From Nostoc sp. GT001 (GTDB lineage Bacteria > Cyanobacteriota > Cyanobacteriia > Cyanobacteriales > Nostocaceae): a DNA stretch of 64,000 nt. The stretch is taken from NCBI RefSeq assembly GCF_030382115.1, contig NZ_JAUDRJ010000003.1:6126471-6190470 (forward strand), in the 5' to 3' direction. Shown here piece after piece: positions 1 to 8,498 of the stretch (positions within the stretch are counted from its first letter, which is position 1; each line of letters opens with the position of its first letter). The notes under the pieces were generated by a model. It had not been told where the DNA came from. It worked only from the letters and a program-made list of their open reading frames with translations, and searched no databases. Position numbers and translations under genes: made by a program.

Positions 1-85
1 CTCCAACATCCTCGATAAAAAAATCCCACAATGCCCAGCGCGATAAGCGAAAATGAAATTCTAAGTGTCGTAAAAGCCTTGCTCA

Positions 86-388
86 ATGGATGGAAGAGAG
101 TTCTACTCAAGCTTGATTCGGCTTCACATTCTGCATCATGCAGTTCAGGAGCAAATTTTTGGGCTAGGTATTATTGAAGAACTGGCACGTCACGGCTATA
201 AACTCAGTGCCGGAACACTCTATCCAATGTTGCATGATATGGAGCGCAAGGGATATCTATATTCTGTTGAGGAGAGATCGGGGCGGCAAAGCCGACGACT
301 CTATCGAGCTACCGATTTAGGAAAAATGACCCTAGAGGATGCTAAAGAAAAGGTACGGGAATTATTTGGCGAATTGTTCGAGGAATAG
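86..388 (+). CDS. PadR family transcriptional regulator
   Basis: The 100-residue protein is a PadR-type winged-helix DNA-binding protein. The recognition region reads LSAGTLYPMLHDMERKGYL (about residues 41-59), which is the PadR hallmark, followed by a wing with SGRQSRRLYR. PadR proteins are usually repressors that respond to small ligands or stress. The length is that of the minimal family without a large effector domain. The ATG at 86 gives the expected N terminus. It lies upstream of a DUF442 phosphatase and a chromate transporter on varying strands, so it could control either of them, but that link is inferred from position only. Confidence 0.85.
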   Translation: MDGREFYSSLIRLHILHHAVQEQIFGLGIIEELARHGYKLSAGTLYPMLHDMERKGYLYSVEERSGRQSRRLYRATDLGKMTLEDAKEKVRELFGELFEE

Positions 389-539
389 TAAAATCATCCC
401 TTCACCGAATTTTAGATTTTAAATTTAGGATTTTGGATTAAATGCCCGTTTTAGCTCAAATCTCAGATTCTTGACTCAACTCCCGAAGAAAGTATGGGGT
501 CAATCTAAAATCTAAAATCTAAAATCCAAAATTATTTGA
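389..539. repeat. Short tandem repeats between convergent genes
   Basis: The gap between the converging PadR and phosphatase genes holds heptamer-like repeats (tttagat / aatctaa). They occur in both orientations, with a left cluster near 409-440 and a right cluster near 503-532, so the transcript could fold into a long A/T-rich hairpin. Such repeats are typical of heterocystous cyanobacterial intergenic DNA. It may act as a two-way terminator, but there is no clear GC stem. Confidence 0.6.
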
Positions 540-962
540 CTAGAGGTTTTCTAAAAACTTCTGGAGATGAGGTTGATCTGGGTTGATATCAAGTTCTTTT
601 GCTCTTGCTAAAACCTGTTCACGGTTCAGCTTTTGTTGAGTTGCAAAGGCAATGAGCGCTAAGGCGCTGGCTCGTCCACCCGCACCACAATGAAAATATA
701 TAGGAGTCGGCAATTCCTCTAGTTCTGAGAGAACTGTTGCAGTCAAGTTGTCGTTGGCTGAATTTGTCTTGAGTGGAACATTGACATATTCAAGACCTGC
801 GGCTTTTGCTTGTTGCTGTTCGTCTGCTAACGCTCCAGTTTCATCAAGCGATCGCAGATTCACCACAGACTTATACCCTTCATCAGCAAGCTGTTTTAGT
901 GTCTCTGGGGTTGGCTGTCCACCTGGCGAAAATTCATCGCTCACTTTCTTGACATCACTCAT
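540..962 (-). CDS. DUF442 (beta-lactamase hydrolase-like) tyrosine phosphatase family protein
   Basis: The 140-residue protein matches the small DUF442 / Blh-type phosphatase fold, a relative of dual-specificity phosphatases. It has the opening SDEFSPGGQPTPETLKQLADEG, a central NLRSLDE segment and a phosphate-binding loop HCGAGGRAS with the Cys-x4-Arg spacing seen in this family. Substrate is unknown. Homologues are often linked to sulfide or redox genes, whereas here the next gene is a chromate transporter, transcribed divergently. ATG start at 962. The catalytic Cys and Arg are present, so it is probably active. Confidence 0.8.
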   Translation of the reverse strand: MSDVKKVSDEFSPGGQPTPETLKQLADEGYKSVVNLRSLDETGALADEQQQAKAAGLEYVNVPLKTNSANDNLTATVLSELEELPTPIYFHCGAGGRASALALIAFATQQKLNREQVLARAKELDINPDQPHLQKFLENL

Positions 963-1071
963 ACATACTCCGTAATCTCTATTTTATTACCGTATTTTAG
1001 TCAATGGCATAGTATTACAAATTTATTTCTAAGTATATAGCTTTTCGTTATCGAAATCCGATATTGTAGTT

Positions 1072-2316
1072 TTGTCATCATCATTAATCAGGAAAACCAT
1101 AGTGACACAAGAAGCTGAGGATATCCAAAAAGAGCAAGAAGTGGTTTCCTATAAAGTTTTGACTCCCAAACAACAAAAGCAGCGATTAACAGAACTGGCG
1201 GCGGTGTTTTTGCGGTTGGGGGCGATCGCTTTTGGTGGCCCTGCTGCCCACATCGCCATGATGGACAATGAAGTGGTGAATCGCCGTCAGTGGATGAGCC
1301 GGGAGAAACTGCTAGATTTACTGGGAATTACGAATTTGATTCCAGGCCCCAACTCAACAGAATTAGCCATTCACATTGGCTACGAACGAGCCGGATGGCG
1401 TGGTTTAGTAGTTGCGGGTAGCTGCTTTATTCTACCTGCGATGTTGATTGTTTGGGCATTAGCCGCCATTTATGCTCGTTATCAAACAGTTCCCCAGGTA
1501 GAATGGCTCCTCTATGGAATTAAACCTGTAATTATTGCGATTGTGATTCAGGCTGTGTGGAACTTGGGGAAAAAGGCAGCCAAAGACGTACCGACAATTA
1601 TTGCCGGGGTGGCTGCGATCATAGGGTATCTAGCTGGATTGAATGAAATTTTAGTGCTGATTTTGCTAGGTATTGCTGTGATGCTACTAAAAAATTGGCA
1701 AGCCAGAGGACACACAAGCGGAGCATTCTTGTTACCTATTTCAGGTATGCTGGCGCAGGTTGGGAGTACAACAGCAACAGTGACATCAGTCAGTTGGATT
1801 AACGTCTTTGTCTTTTTTCTCAAAATTGGATGTGTTCTCTATGGTAGTGGCTATGTATTGCTGGCATTTCTGCAACGGGATTTAGTCGAGCGCAACCAGT
1901 GGTTGACATCACAACAGCTTTTAGATGCCGTAGCGATCGGACAATTTACACCGGGGCCTGTTTTCACCACCGCAACATTTATTGGGTATTTGCTAGCAGG
2001 AAATGCTGGAGCGATCGCTGCTACAATCGGCATTTTTATACCATCATTTGTGCTGGTGTGGGTGGTTAATCCTTGGGTTCCTAAGTTGCGTCAATCTCCT
2101 TGGGCAAGCGGATTTTTGGATGGTGTAAATGCGGCTTCTTTAGGATTAATGGCAGGAGTCACTTACGCATTGGGACAAGCCGCACTGGTAGATTGGTTAA
2201 CAATTATCATGGCAATTTTGAGTGCGATCGCTGTGTTTCGATTTAAAATTAATTCAGCCTGGTTGGTGCTAGCAGGAGGAGCGATTGGACTTGCTTCACA
2301 CATATTATTTGGCTGA
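1072..2316 (+). CDS. chrA: Chromate efflux transporter (ChrA family)
   Basis: The 414-residue polytopic membrane protein belongs to the CHR family, which exports chromate from the cytoplasm. It shows the family's two homologous halves. Each half carries a GAIAFGGPAAH- or GCVLYGSGYV-like start and an N-x-x-PGP or FTPGP motif (LIPGPNSTELA in the first half, IGQFTPGPVFT in the second). About ten hydrophobic segments follow. The longest frame starts at a TTG at 1072. A GTG at 1102 is an alternative giving 404 residues. It is divergent from the DUF442 phosphatase gene. Chromate export is inferred from the family; some members may carry other oxyanions. Confidence 0.88.
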   Translation: MSSSLIRKTIVTQEAEDIQKEQEVVSYKVLTPKQQKQRLTELAAVFLRLGAIAFGGPAAHIAMMDNEVVNRRQWMSREKLLDLLGITNLIPGPNSTELAIHIGYERAGWRGLVVAGSCFILPAMLIVWALAAIYARYQTVPQVEWLLYGIKPVIIAIVIQAVWNLGKKAAKDVPTIIAGVAAIIGYLAGLNEILVLILLGIAVMLLKNWQARGHTSGAFLLPISGMLAQVGSTTATVTSVSWINVFVFFLKIGCVLYGSGYVLLAFLQRDLVERNQWLTSQQLLDAVAIGQFTPGPVFTTATFIGYLLAGNAGAIAATIGIFIPSFVLVWVVNPWVPKLRQSPWASGFLDGVNAASLGLMAGVTYALGQAALVDWLTIIMAILSAIAVFRFKINSAWLVLAGGAIGLASHILFG

Positions 2317-2405
2317 AGATAGCGATACAAAAGTAGTTATAAACCTGTTTTGATGAGTGAATTTTAACTTTTTACTTTTGCCTTGCTGGGTGTATTCTTT
2401 CTCAG

Positions 2406-2490
2406 GCTTGGAGTAATTGCTGTGCGGTGTAAATCTGGGAGGATAGTAGAAGCGATCGCAGAAGAGTTTCTCGCAAAATACTAGTTTTAA
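2406..2490 (-). pseudogene. Degenerate gene-tail relic, left copy flanking the reverse transcriptase
   Basis: On the minus strand this segment reads as a decayed version of the same C-terminal peptide found intact at 4286-4388 (IASTILPDLHRTA here, IASTIFPELQLTAEQ there). A 2-base loss shifts its frame before the old stop. At DNA level about 56 bases (2406-2461) align with 4288-4347, including agtagaagcgatcgca in both. It may be the end of a gene, possibly a Uma2-type nuclease, that was duplicated or split when the intervening reverse transcriptase arrived. The family guess is weak. Confidence 0.45.
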
Positions 2491-2513
2491 CAGGTTAAAT
2501 TAAATTGCCAAAG

Positions 2514-4067
2514 TCAGAATCTACCAGAGGGACCACTAGTAGAGTTTGGCGGAATAACTAAAGGAGTCTTACTTCCATAAAAAGTAATGCCATTATCCTT
2601 GAGCAGAGAAAACCAAGGATCTTTTGATACATAATCGACTTTTTTAGATAAATGCCCTTGTAGATTAGCTTCATAACAAAGGAGCCATTGCTCACCATAA
2701 AGTTCATCTTCATTTAAAAATTGTTCCCATGTACTTATATCTAAACTTTCTTTAATCTGCCCTTGCTTACGTGCATTTAAAGCTAAAATTGCTACTATAG
2801 AATCTTCCATTTTAGAAATAGACTCTGTAGCTAGCTTGTTAATTGATAAGTTAAAAACCATTGCTGACCAGATAGCCCAAGCAACTTCACTGCTATGTCC
2901 AAGTATTGCATTTCTGTAGATTTGAAAGTTAATAACTTCTTCAAGCAAGGATAAGTTAATGTTATATTTGTTTATTTTCTTTTCTTGAATTATTGAAAGA
3001 GAATCACGTAAAGTACTAGGATCAATACTAATTGACTGTAAGAGAAGACTTTCAAGAAGAGACCAATTATTTATATCAAGATTGCTAATCTTACTAATTC
3101 GTGCAACTGCATATTTAAGTACTGGTTCCCCAGGGAATTCATTTCTAAGTTGAAATGCTTTATCAAAATAACGAATAATATCTTGCATTTGTGCAAGCCC
3201 ATTTTCGCTAAATTTATAGTCAGATAGTTCTAAAACCCATATTGAATCCAAAGAGCATGGTAACTCAAGAATTTTGGTTTTCTCAAAGTTAATAGTTAAT
3301 TCAAACTCTGAAAGTACCTGTTGAATTTGGCTTAAAGCTGATTCAGCATCTGAAATATTTTGAAATACAAACTCATAATCATCACTATAACGAAAGCCTT
3401 TGAATGGATAGTTACAAGTGCTTTTTAATCGCTTTTCTAGTTCTATATCTGTTGTACAAAGTATCAGTTCGGCAATGACTAATGAAGTATCTGGGCCAAT
3501 AGGGATACCTAGTGTTTGACCATCTTGACTATTTCTCAAAATTTTATCAAGATTATTTCCCAGAAGAGTCATATCATTTCTCTGTTGTTTGGCTAATGAT
3601 TTTCCATGTATTGCCCAGGGAATACTATGAGTGTAAATAGATTGATAAAATCGAGAAATATCTGTATGTAATATATATCGTCCGGCTATTCTATTTTTAG
3701 CTCTTTCAACAGGAATTAAGTAGAAATCAAGTACAGGCGAAATAGAACGTTCACGTTGTGGATGAGGAGTATGAGTAGGCTTACTTTTTGAAAAATTGGA
3801 ACGTTTTATTATTTGATTAACTGTAGACCAATTAGTATCTAATAAATTGGAAATTTCTAAAAAAAATACTGGGTTTGGAATACCTAAGTTTCTTCTTAAT
3901 GAGTTATATCTAACATGATTATGACTATAAATTTTTGCAGTTCTCTTAGGGTAACGTGGAAAAGCTATTTTACCAGATGTAACAAAGTCAGCGAGGGAAA
4001 TAGTATTAAAAGGAGGAGGCAGTTCTTTTGGAAAATATCCTCTAGCTATTAAATCTCTGCTATTCAT
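2514..4067 (-). CDS. Abi/unknown-group (DRT-like) reverse transcriptase
   Basis: This is a free-standing reverse transcriptase of 517 residues from the ATG at 4067; an upstream TTG at 4133 would add 22. RT motif A is TDISRFYQSIYTHSIPWA (about 135-152), motif B-like is GIPIGPDTSLVIAEL (187-201), and the catalytic YSDD is at 227-230. The N terminus RGYFPKELPPPF and the SIYTHSIPWA block are typical of abortive-infection and unknown-group RTs, many of which are antiphage (AbiA, AbiK, Abi-P2, DRT types). The C-terminal about 270 residues are helical with no recognised nuclease. No intron maturase X/zinc domain, integrase or CRISPR Cas1 is present. The gene is AT-rich and has no HIP1 site, unlike both flanks, which suggests transfer. 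Exact DRT class is not assignable by eye. Confidence 0.85.
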   Translation of the reverse strand: MNSRDLIARGYFPKELPPPFNTISLADFVTSGKIAFPRYPKRTAKIYSHNHVRYNSLRRNLGIPNPVFFLEISNLLDTNWSTVNQIIKRSNFSKSKPTHTPHPQRERSISPVLDFYLIPVERAKNRIAGRYILHTDISRFYQSIYTHSIPWAIHGKSLAKQQRNDMTLLGNNLDKILRNSQDGQTLGIPIGPDTSLVIAELILCTTDIELEKRLKSTCNYPFKGFRYSDDYEFVFQNISDAESALSQIQQVLSEFELTINFEKTKILELPCSLDSIWVLELSDYKFSENGLAQMQDIIRYFDKAFQLRNEFPGEPVLKYAVARISKISNLDINNWSLLESLLLQSISIDPSTLRDSLSIIQEKKINKYNINLSLLEEVINFQIYRNAILGHSSEVAWAIWSAMVFNLSINKLATESISKMEDSIVAILALNARKQGQIKESLDISTWEQFLNEDELYGEQWLLCYEANLQGHLSKKVDYVSKDPWFSLLKDNGITFYGSKTPLVIPPNSTSGPSGRF

Positions 4068-4133
4068 CTTTAGTATTTTAGGATTATAGAATTTACTATA
4101 AGATATGTTGCCTTGAAATCGAGATAAAAGCAA

Positions 4134-4285
4134 TTGTAATTGCAGTTAATGAATGGAGTAACTGTAATCAAGCAAGGTTTTTGTACAATAAAGTAGCTTC
4201 TTGAGCCGCAACTAAGTAAGAAAACTGCGCGATCGCACCTCTCAAATCACTTCGTCTGTCTGCCTTTTAACCACATTGCTTTATC
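4134..4285. other. Intergenic DNA upstream of the reverse transcriptase
   Basis: A short minus-strand open frame with no start (about 4166-4260) encodes LRGAIAQFSYLVAAQEATLL and ends in a stop. It looks like another gene tail and carries a HIP1 site at about 4229. Little unexplained DNA remains between it and the RT start. This argues against a large upstream non-coding RNA of the kind that partners some defence RTs. Confidence 0.35.
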
Positions 4286-4388
4286 CAGCTTTGAGTACTT
4301 GCTCTGCGGTTAGCTGTAACTCTGGGAAAATAGTAGAAGCGATCGCACTATTTCCTGCAAATCTGGTTTCTTCAACAGCACCTAAAAT
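4286..4388 (-). pseudogene. Gene-tail relic, right copy flanking the reverse transcriptase
   Basis: Directly after the toxin stop, and in the same frame, the minus strand encodes the peptide AVEETRFAGNSAIASTIFPE followed by LQLTAEQVLKAG and a stop. It resembles the end of a larger protein with nothing upstream to complete it. It aligns with the decayed copy at 2406-2490 on the other side of the reverse transcriptase, same strand. I read it as a remnant. A dispersed repeat that happens to be open is the alternative. Confidence 0.45.
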
Positions 4389-4673
4389 TCAGTACACTTC
4401 ATTATGAGTGCCGATATCAATTAGCAAAATTTCTTCTTCCCCAGATTCTATATTTTGCACGAAGTTAAAGACAATGCGACAATCATAGTCCACTGAACAC
4501 GCCCAAGCTCCAGACAGTTTGCCTTTAAGTTTATGAGTCTGCAACAATGGATCAAATGGATCGGCGGTTAGTAGTGCTAACCGCTCTCCAATCCGCTCTT
4601 GTAATTCTGGCTGTCGTCGTACCAATCGCTTAAATGCTCGTTTAAACGATGATGCCAAAACTACAGTTATCAC
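4389..4673 (-). CDS. RelE/YafQ-type toxin (mRNA interferase or ParE-like)
   Basis: The 94-residue basic protein has the RelE/ParE fold signature: SSFKRAFKRLVRRQPEL at the start, LTADPFDPLLQTHKLKG in the middle (typical of RelE/StbE-YafQ toxins) and the core strand SVDYDCRIVFNF near the end, finishing with GTHNEVY. It starts at GTG 4673, overlapping the antitoxin stop by 4 bases (GTGA), so the pair is translationally coupled. RelE homologues cut mRNA in the ribosome and ParE homologues poison gyrase; the sequence alone does not settle which. The R-x-V-F core suggests RelE. Confidence 0.85.
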   Translation of the reverse strand: MITVVLASSFKRAFKRLVRRQPELQERIGERLALLTADPFDPLLQTHKLKGKLSGAWACSVDYDCRIVFNFVQNIESGEEEILLIDIGTHNEVY

Positions 4674-4885
4674 TTGCTTAACTCATCCATTATTTGAGTA
4701 ACAGTTCCACGGAACACTTTACCCGTCTGGTATTCTACTTGTGCTTGAGCGATATTAGCAGCAATTTCAGAACGCCGCCGTTCTGCCAACCGATGACTTA
4801 CCAGATCAATTAATGTTTCTTGTTCATCTACTGATAAGTTTTCGACGCTTTCTAGAACTTGATCTAACCTGGAAACTGAAGTCAT
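4670..4885 (-). CDS. Antitoxin of the RelE-type pair
   Basis: This 71-residue acidic, helical protein is encoded immediately upstream of the toxin, with a 4-base overlap. The N-terminal half LDQVLESVENLSVDEQETLI and SHRLAERRRSEIAANIAQAQ is a common cyanobacterial antitoxin pattern. A toxin-wrapping tail VEYQTGKVFRGTVTQIMDEL follows. It should neutralise the toxin and autoregulate the operon. ATG start at 4885; the promoter must lie in the 44 bases up to pheS. Confidence 0.8.
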   Translation of the reverse strand: MTSVSRLDQVLESVENLSVDEQETLIDLVSHRLAERRRSEIAANIAQAQVEYQTGKVFRGTVTQIMDELSK

Positions 4886-4929
4886 TGTTTATTGTTACCT
4901 TGCTTGCAGTACATAACTATTACGTATGC

Positions 4930-5922
4930 CTAAAATTGCTGCAAAAATCGCAAATCGCTAGCATACAAGCGACGAATATCATCGATTTGATGTAACACCA
5001 TTGCAAACCGTTCTACACCAAAACCGGCAGCAAACCCTGTATAAACTTCTGGATCATAACCCACAGACTTAAGTACATTTGGATCGACCATACCGCAGCC
5101 CATTACCTCCAGCCAGCGACCATTCCACTGCAAATCCACTTCAGCGGAAGGTTCAGTAAATGGGAAATAACTGGCGCGGAAGCGAATTGGTAAATCGCCA
5201 AATATTGCTTGTAAAAATACTTTAATTGTGCCCTTGAGGTCTGTAAAAGTTAGTCCTTCGTCAATAGCTAAAAGTTCTATTTGATGGAAAACAGCCGAGT
5301 GAGTCGCGTCTACATTATCTCGCCGATAAACTCGCCCTGGAGCCACGACCCGAATCGGTGGTTCTTCTCTTTCCATGTAACGAATTTGCACTGACGAGGT
5401 ATGAGTACGTAAAAGATTACCATCTGGCAGATAGAAGGTATCCTGCATATCACGCGCAGGGTGGTCAGGCGGGGTATTAAGAGCCTCAAAATTATAATAA
5501 TCTGTTTCCATTTCTGGCCCTTGAGCCACGGTGTAACCCATACCAACAAAGATATCCAGTGCCCGGTCGATAATGCCGTTGAGGGGATGAATGCGACCTT
5601 GGGGGCTGTAAATTCCGGGCATAGTTACATCCAGAGTTTCCGCCTCTAGCTGGAGGTGAATTTGCGCGGCTTCTAAGGCAGCACGTTGCTGGTCTAGACT
5701 AGTTTGCAGGGATTCTTTGACTGTATTGGCGATCGCTCCAATTTTTGGCCGTTCCTCTGCACTCATCTGCCCCATACTTCGCAACAGTGCCCCCAGTTCC
5801 CCTTTTTTACCCAGATAATTAACTCTGAGTTCTTCCAGACGTTCTAGGGTGTCGGCGGCTGCGATCGCTTTTTCTCCTTCTTGCCGCAGTGCTAAAAGTT
5901 GAGCTTCTAAATTGCTAGTCAT
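4930..5922 (-). CDS. pheS: Phenylalanine--tRNA ligase alpha subunit
   Basis: The 330-residue catalytic subunit of the heterotetrameric class II synthetase charges tRNA-Phe. An N-terminal coiled-coil arm (residues 1-90) precedes class II motif 2 ([19 protein letters not shown]) and motif 3 ([18 protein letters not shown]). [20 protein letters not shown] and the [20 protein letters not shown] block are also standard. Length is normal and ATG is at 5922. pheT is not in the window, as expected for cyanobacteria, where the two subunit genes are usually unlinked. The toxin-antitoxin pair downstream is probably an independent insertion. Confidence 0.97.
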   Translation of the reverse strand: MTSNLEAQLLALRQEGEKAIAAADTLERLEELRVNYLGKKGELGALLRSMGQMSAEERPKIGAIANTVKESLQTSLDQQRAALEAAQIHLQLEAETLDVTMPGIYSPQGRIHPLNGIIDRALDIFVGMGYTVAQGPEMETDYYNFEALNTPPDHPARDMQDTFYLPDGNLLRTHTSSVQIRYMEREEPPIRVVAPGRVYRRDNVDATHSAVFHQIELLAIDEGLTFTDLKGTIKVFLQAIFGDLPIRFRASYFPFTEPSAEVDLQWNGRWLEVMGCGMVDPNVLKSVGYDPEVYTGFAAGFGVERFAMVLHQIDDIRRLYASDLRFLQQF

Positions 5923-6380
5923 TAGTTATTAGTCATTGGTCATTAGTCATTAGTCTATAGTCAAAAGCTGTGAACTGGTCGATAAATAAACTTACAGCAA
6001 TACCATTAACATCAGCTAAAGGTGAGGGTTGAAACCAAACCTCTGTTTATCAGTTAAAGATGATTGGGCTAGTACAGCGGGCACGTAAATCCAGCTAACA
6101 TCTCACTTAACCAGCTTGGGAATTGAGCAACTTGTCTTAAAGGTAAGCAAAATTCCGCCACACTGTCTAGTGAGGATAAATGTTTTTTTGCTGGTTGTGA
6201 CCTCAGACATTGACAAATGGCTAATAACAAATAACTAATAACTAATGATCAATGAGTAATACAACTCTTGGAGAGGCTGCACTTCGACTACGCTCTGTTA
6301 CCACGCCAACGACTACGCGGTAGTTGAGCGGCTTGCCCTGAGCACAGTCGAAGGAAGTCGAAACTCAGTACAAGTGACCA
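5923..6380. repeat. Repeat-rich gap between pheS and surE
   Basis: The divergent-promoter region starts with tandem attagtcattggtc-type repeats (about 5915-5960) and has related aatgatcaatgag repeats near 6230-6260. At 6271-6318 lies a short member of the dispersed family also found at 27436-27516 and 29402-29482. It matches the 81-bp unit except that an internal 21 bases are missing. The stretch 6320-6365 holds further gcggcttgccctgagc repeat DNA. No gene is seen. Confidence 0.65.
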
Positions 6381-7193
6381 ATGACTATGAAATTACTAAT
6401 TAGCAACGATGATGGCATTTCTGCCCTAGGGATTCGTACCCTAGCCAACTACTTGGCAGAGGCCGGTCATGATGTGAGTGTAGTTTGCCCAGATCGAGAG
6501 CGATCGGCAACTGGACACGGGTTAACTTTACACCAACCCATTCGGGCCGAAATTGTTGAAGGGATTTTTCATCCTGCTATCAAAGCTTGGGCTTGCGATG
6601 GTACGCCTTCAGATTGCGTCAAATTGGCGCTGTGGGCTTTGCTGGAAACTCCCCCGGATTTGGTTCTCTCTGGTATTAATCAAGGTGCGAATTTGGGAAC
6701 TGAAATCTTGTATTCTGGCACTGTTTCTGCGGCAATGGAAGGTTTAATTGAAGGCATTCCCAGTGTAGCGCTGAGTCTTATAAGTCATACATCTAAAGAC
6801 TTTCAAGCTGCTGCTAAGTTTGCCACAGTTCTTGTAGACCAGCTAGCCCAAAAACCACTGCCAGATTTAATGTTACTCAACGTCAATATTCCTGCGGTCA
6901 AATGGGAAGAAATTGCCGGAGTTGCTCTCACCCGTCAAGGCCTACGGCATTACATTGATGTGTTTAATAAACGAGTCGATCCTCGTGGAAAAACGTACTA
7001 CTGGTTAACCGGAGAGGTAATTGAGGATGTAGAACCCCCAACCGGATCAAATCTGCCTCAAAATGTACCGTTAGATGTGCATGTTGTACGTAAAAACTAC
7101 ATCAGTATTACCCCGTTACAATACAATCTTACCTACGCAACTGGATTAGAGAAATTATCGGAGTGGGAATTCAATTTTCCTGGAATCATTTGA
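6381..7193 (+). CDS. surE: 5'/3'-nucleotidase SurE
   Basis: The 270-residue metal-dependent phosphatase hydrolyses 5'- and 3'-nucleoside monophosphates. The N-terminal [18 protein letters not shown] supplies the metal-binding NDD, and [33 protein letters not shown] and [28 protein letters not shown] are all hallmark SurE blocks. ATG at 6381 or 6387; the second puts the conserved KLLISNDDG at the very start. It stands alone, upstream of a metallo-hydrolase gene. Confidence 0.97.
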   Translation: MTMKLLISNDDGISALGIRTLANYLAEAGHDVSVVCPDRERSATGHGLTLHQPIRAEIVEGIFHPAIKAWACDGTPSDCVKLALWALLETPPDLVLSGINQGANLGTEILYSGTVSAAMEGLIEGIPSVALSLISHTSKDFQAAAKFATVLVDQLAQKPLPDLMLLNVNIPAVKWEEIAGVALTRQGLRHYIDVFNKRVDPRGKTYYWLTGEVIEDVEPPTGSNLPQNVPLDVHVVRKNYISITPLQYNLTYATGLEKLSEWEFNFPGII

Positions 7194-7469
7194 TTTATCA
7201 GGAAAAAAATGAGGTTATTCAAATGCATCACGGAAAAAGTAGGCTATAACGTAGGGGCACTCTTGAAATAACCGATACACATTCACCCCAAAGCCTGGAA
7301 AATTCTCACTGACGTATTTCATTCACATTTACACAATCAGCCAGAAACAGGATATGCTGTTTTACCAAGAAATCCTCCCTCTAGCAAAATCGCTGAGACA
7401 GCATAAACTTAGACAAAATAAGTAACAATTCCTTCATTTATCGCCCGCTCAGTCCAGCAAGCAACACCC

Positions 7470-8366
7470 ATGTCTAGGATAGAGAATCAATTTACCGTAC
7501 AATTTTGGGGCGTTCGCGGTAGCATCCCCAGCCCAGGGCCACACACTGTTCGTTACGGCGGTAATACCCCTTGCATATCAATGCAAGCGGGCGATAAACG
7601 CTTAGTTTTCGATGCTGGCACGGGACTACATGTTTTGGGGCAATCTCTGTTGCGCCAAATGCCGTTAGAAGCTCACATATTTTTTACCCACTCTCACTGG
7701 GATCACATGCAAGGTTTTCCCTTCTTTACACCAGGGTTTGTGAAGGGGAATGAATTTCATATTTACGGCGCGATCGCACCTGATGGTTCTACCATAGAAC
7801 AGCGCCTCAACGATCAAATGTTGCACCCGAACTTCCCCGTACCCTTGCAAATTATGCAAGCCAATTTAAATTTCTACGATGTTCGACCGGGGCAACCAAT
7901 CGATATCGATGACCTTACCGTAGAAACAGCACCTTTAAACCATCCAGGTGAAGCTGTCGGATACCGCGTCAACTGGCGTGGTGGTGCAGCTACTTACATC
8001 ACTGATACCGAACATTTTCCCGATCGACTCGATGACAATGTGTTGTGGCTAGCTCGTAATGCCGACATCTTAATTTACGATTCTACCTACACAGACGAGG
8101 AATACCACTCGCCAAAATCCCCAAAAATTGGCTGGGGACATTCTACCTGGCAAGAAGCGGTAAAAGTGGCACAAGCTGCTAACGTCAAAACTCTGGTGAT
8201 TTACCACCACGACCCGGCGCACGATGACGACTTTTTGGATCGTGTCGGCAAAGAAGCTGCTGAAAAATTTCCTGGTGCTATTATGGCACGGGAAGGATTG
8301 GTACTTCAGGTTCCGACTTCAGTTGCCTTATCAGAATCTTTTCCTGTTAGTAAGTTGTCTTCCTAA
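7470..8366 (+). CDS. MBL-fold metallo-hydrolase
   Basis: The 298-residue protein has the metallo-beta-lactamase fold of the phosphodiesterase branch. It opens with VQFWGVRGSIPSPGPHTVRYGGNT, typical of the PhnP-like branch, carries the zinc motif THSHWDH (H-x-H-x-D-H) near residue 74, and later metal ligands at LNHPGEAVGYR, ITDTEH and IYHHDP. Members cleave cyclic nucleotides or other phosphodiesters, but the substrate here is unknown. ATG at 7470. The upstream gap of about 275 bases has no recognised feature. Confidence 0.88.
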   Translation: MSRIENQFTVQFWGVRGSIPSPGPHTVRYGGNTPCISMQAGDKRLVFDAGTGLHVLGQSLLRQMPLEAHIFFTHSHWDHMQGFPFFTPGFVKGNEFHIYGAIAPDGSTIEQRLNDQMLHPNFPVPLQIMQANLNFYDVRPGQPIDIDDLTVETAPLNHPGEAVGYRVNWRGGAATYITDTEHFPDRLDDNVLWLARNADILIYDSTYTDEEYHSPKSPKIGWGHSTWQEAVKVAQAANVKTLVIYHHDPAHDDDFLDRVGKEAAEKFPGAIMAREGLVLQVPTSVALSESFPVSKLSS

Positions 8367-8498
8367 AGATTGCGATCAGAGGATTTGGAGATTTTAGATT
8401 AGATTGGTGATCAGAGGCTTTCAGCGCTCCTGAAGGCGGTTTACCATAGGGTAGCTTCCTGCTGAGAGCTAAAATAAACCTAAAATCTCAGAATCCAC

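Noticed and set aside
4134..4388. Retron-like msr-msd RNA or DRT template RNA next to the reverse transcriptase
   Set aside because: The gap is mostly explained by protein-tail relics and shows no long inverted repeats; the RT motifs are also not retron type.
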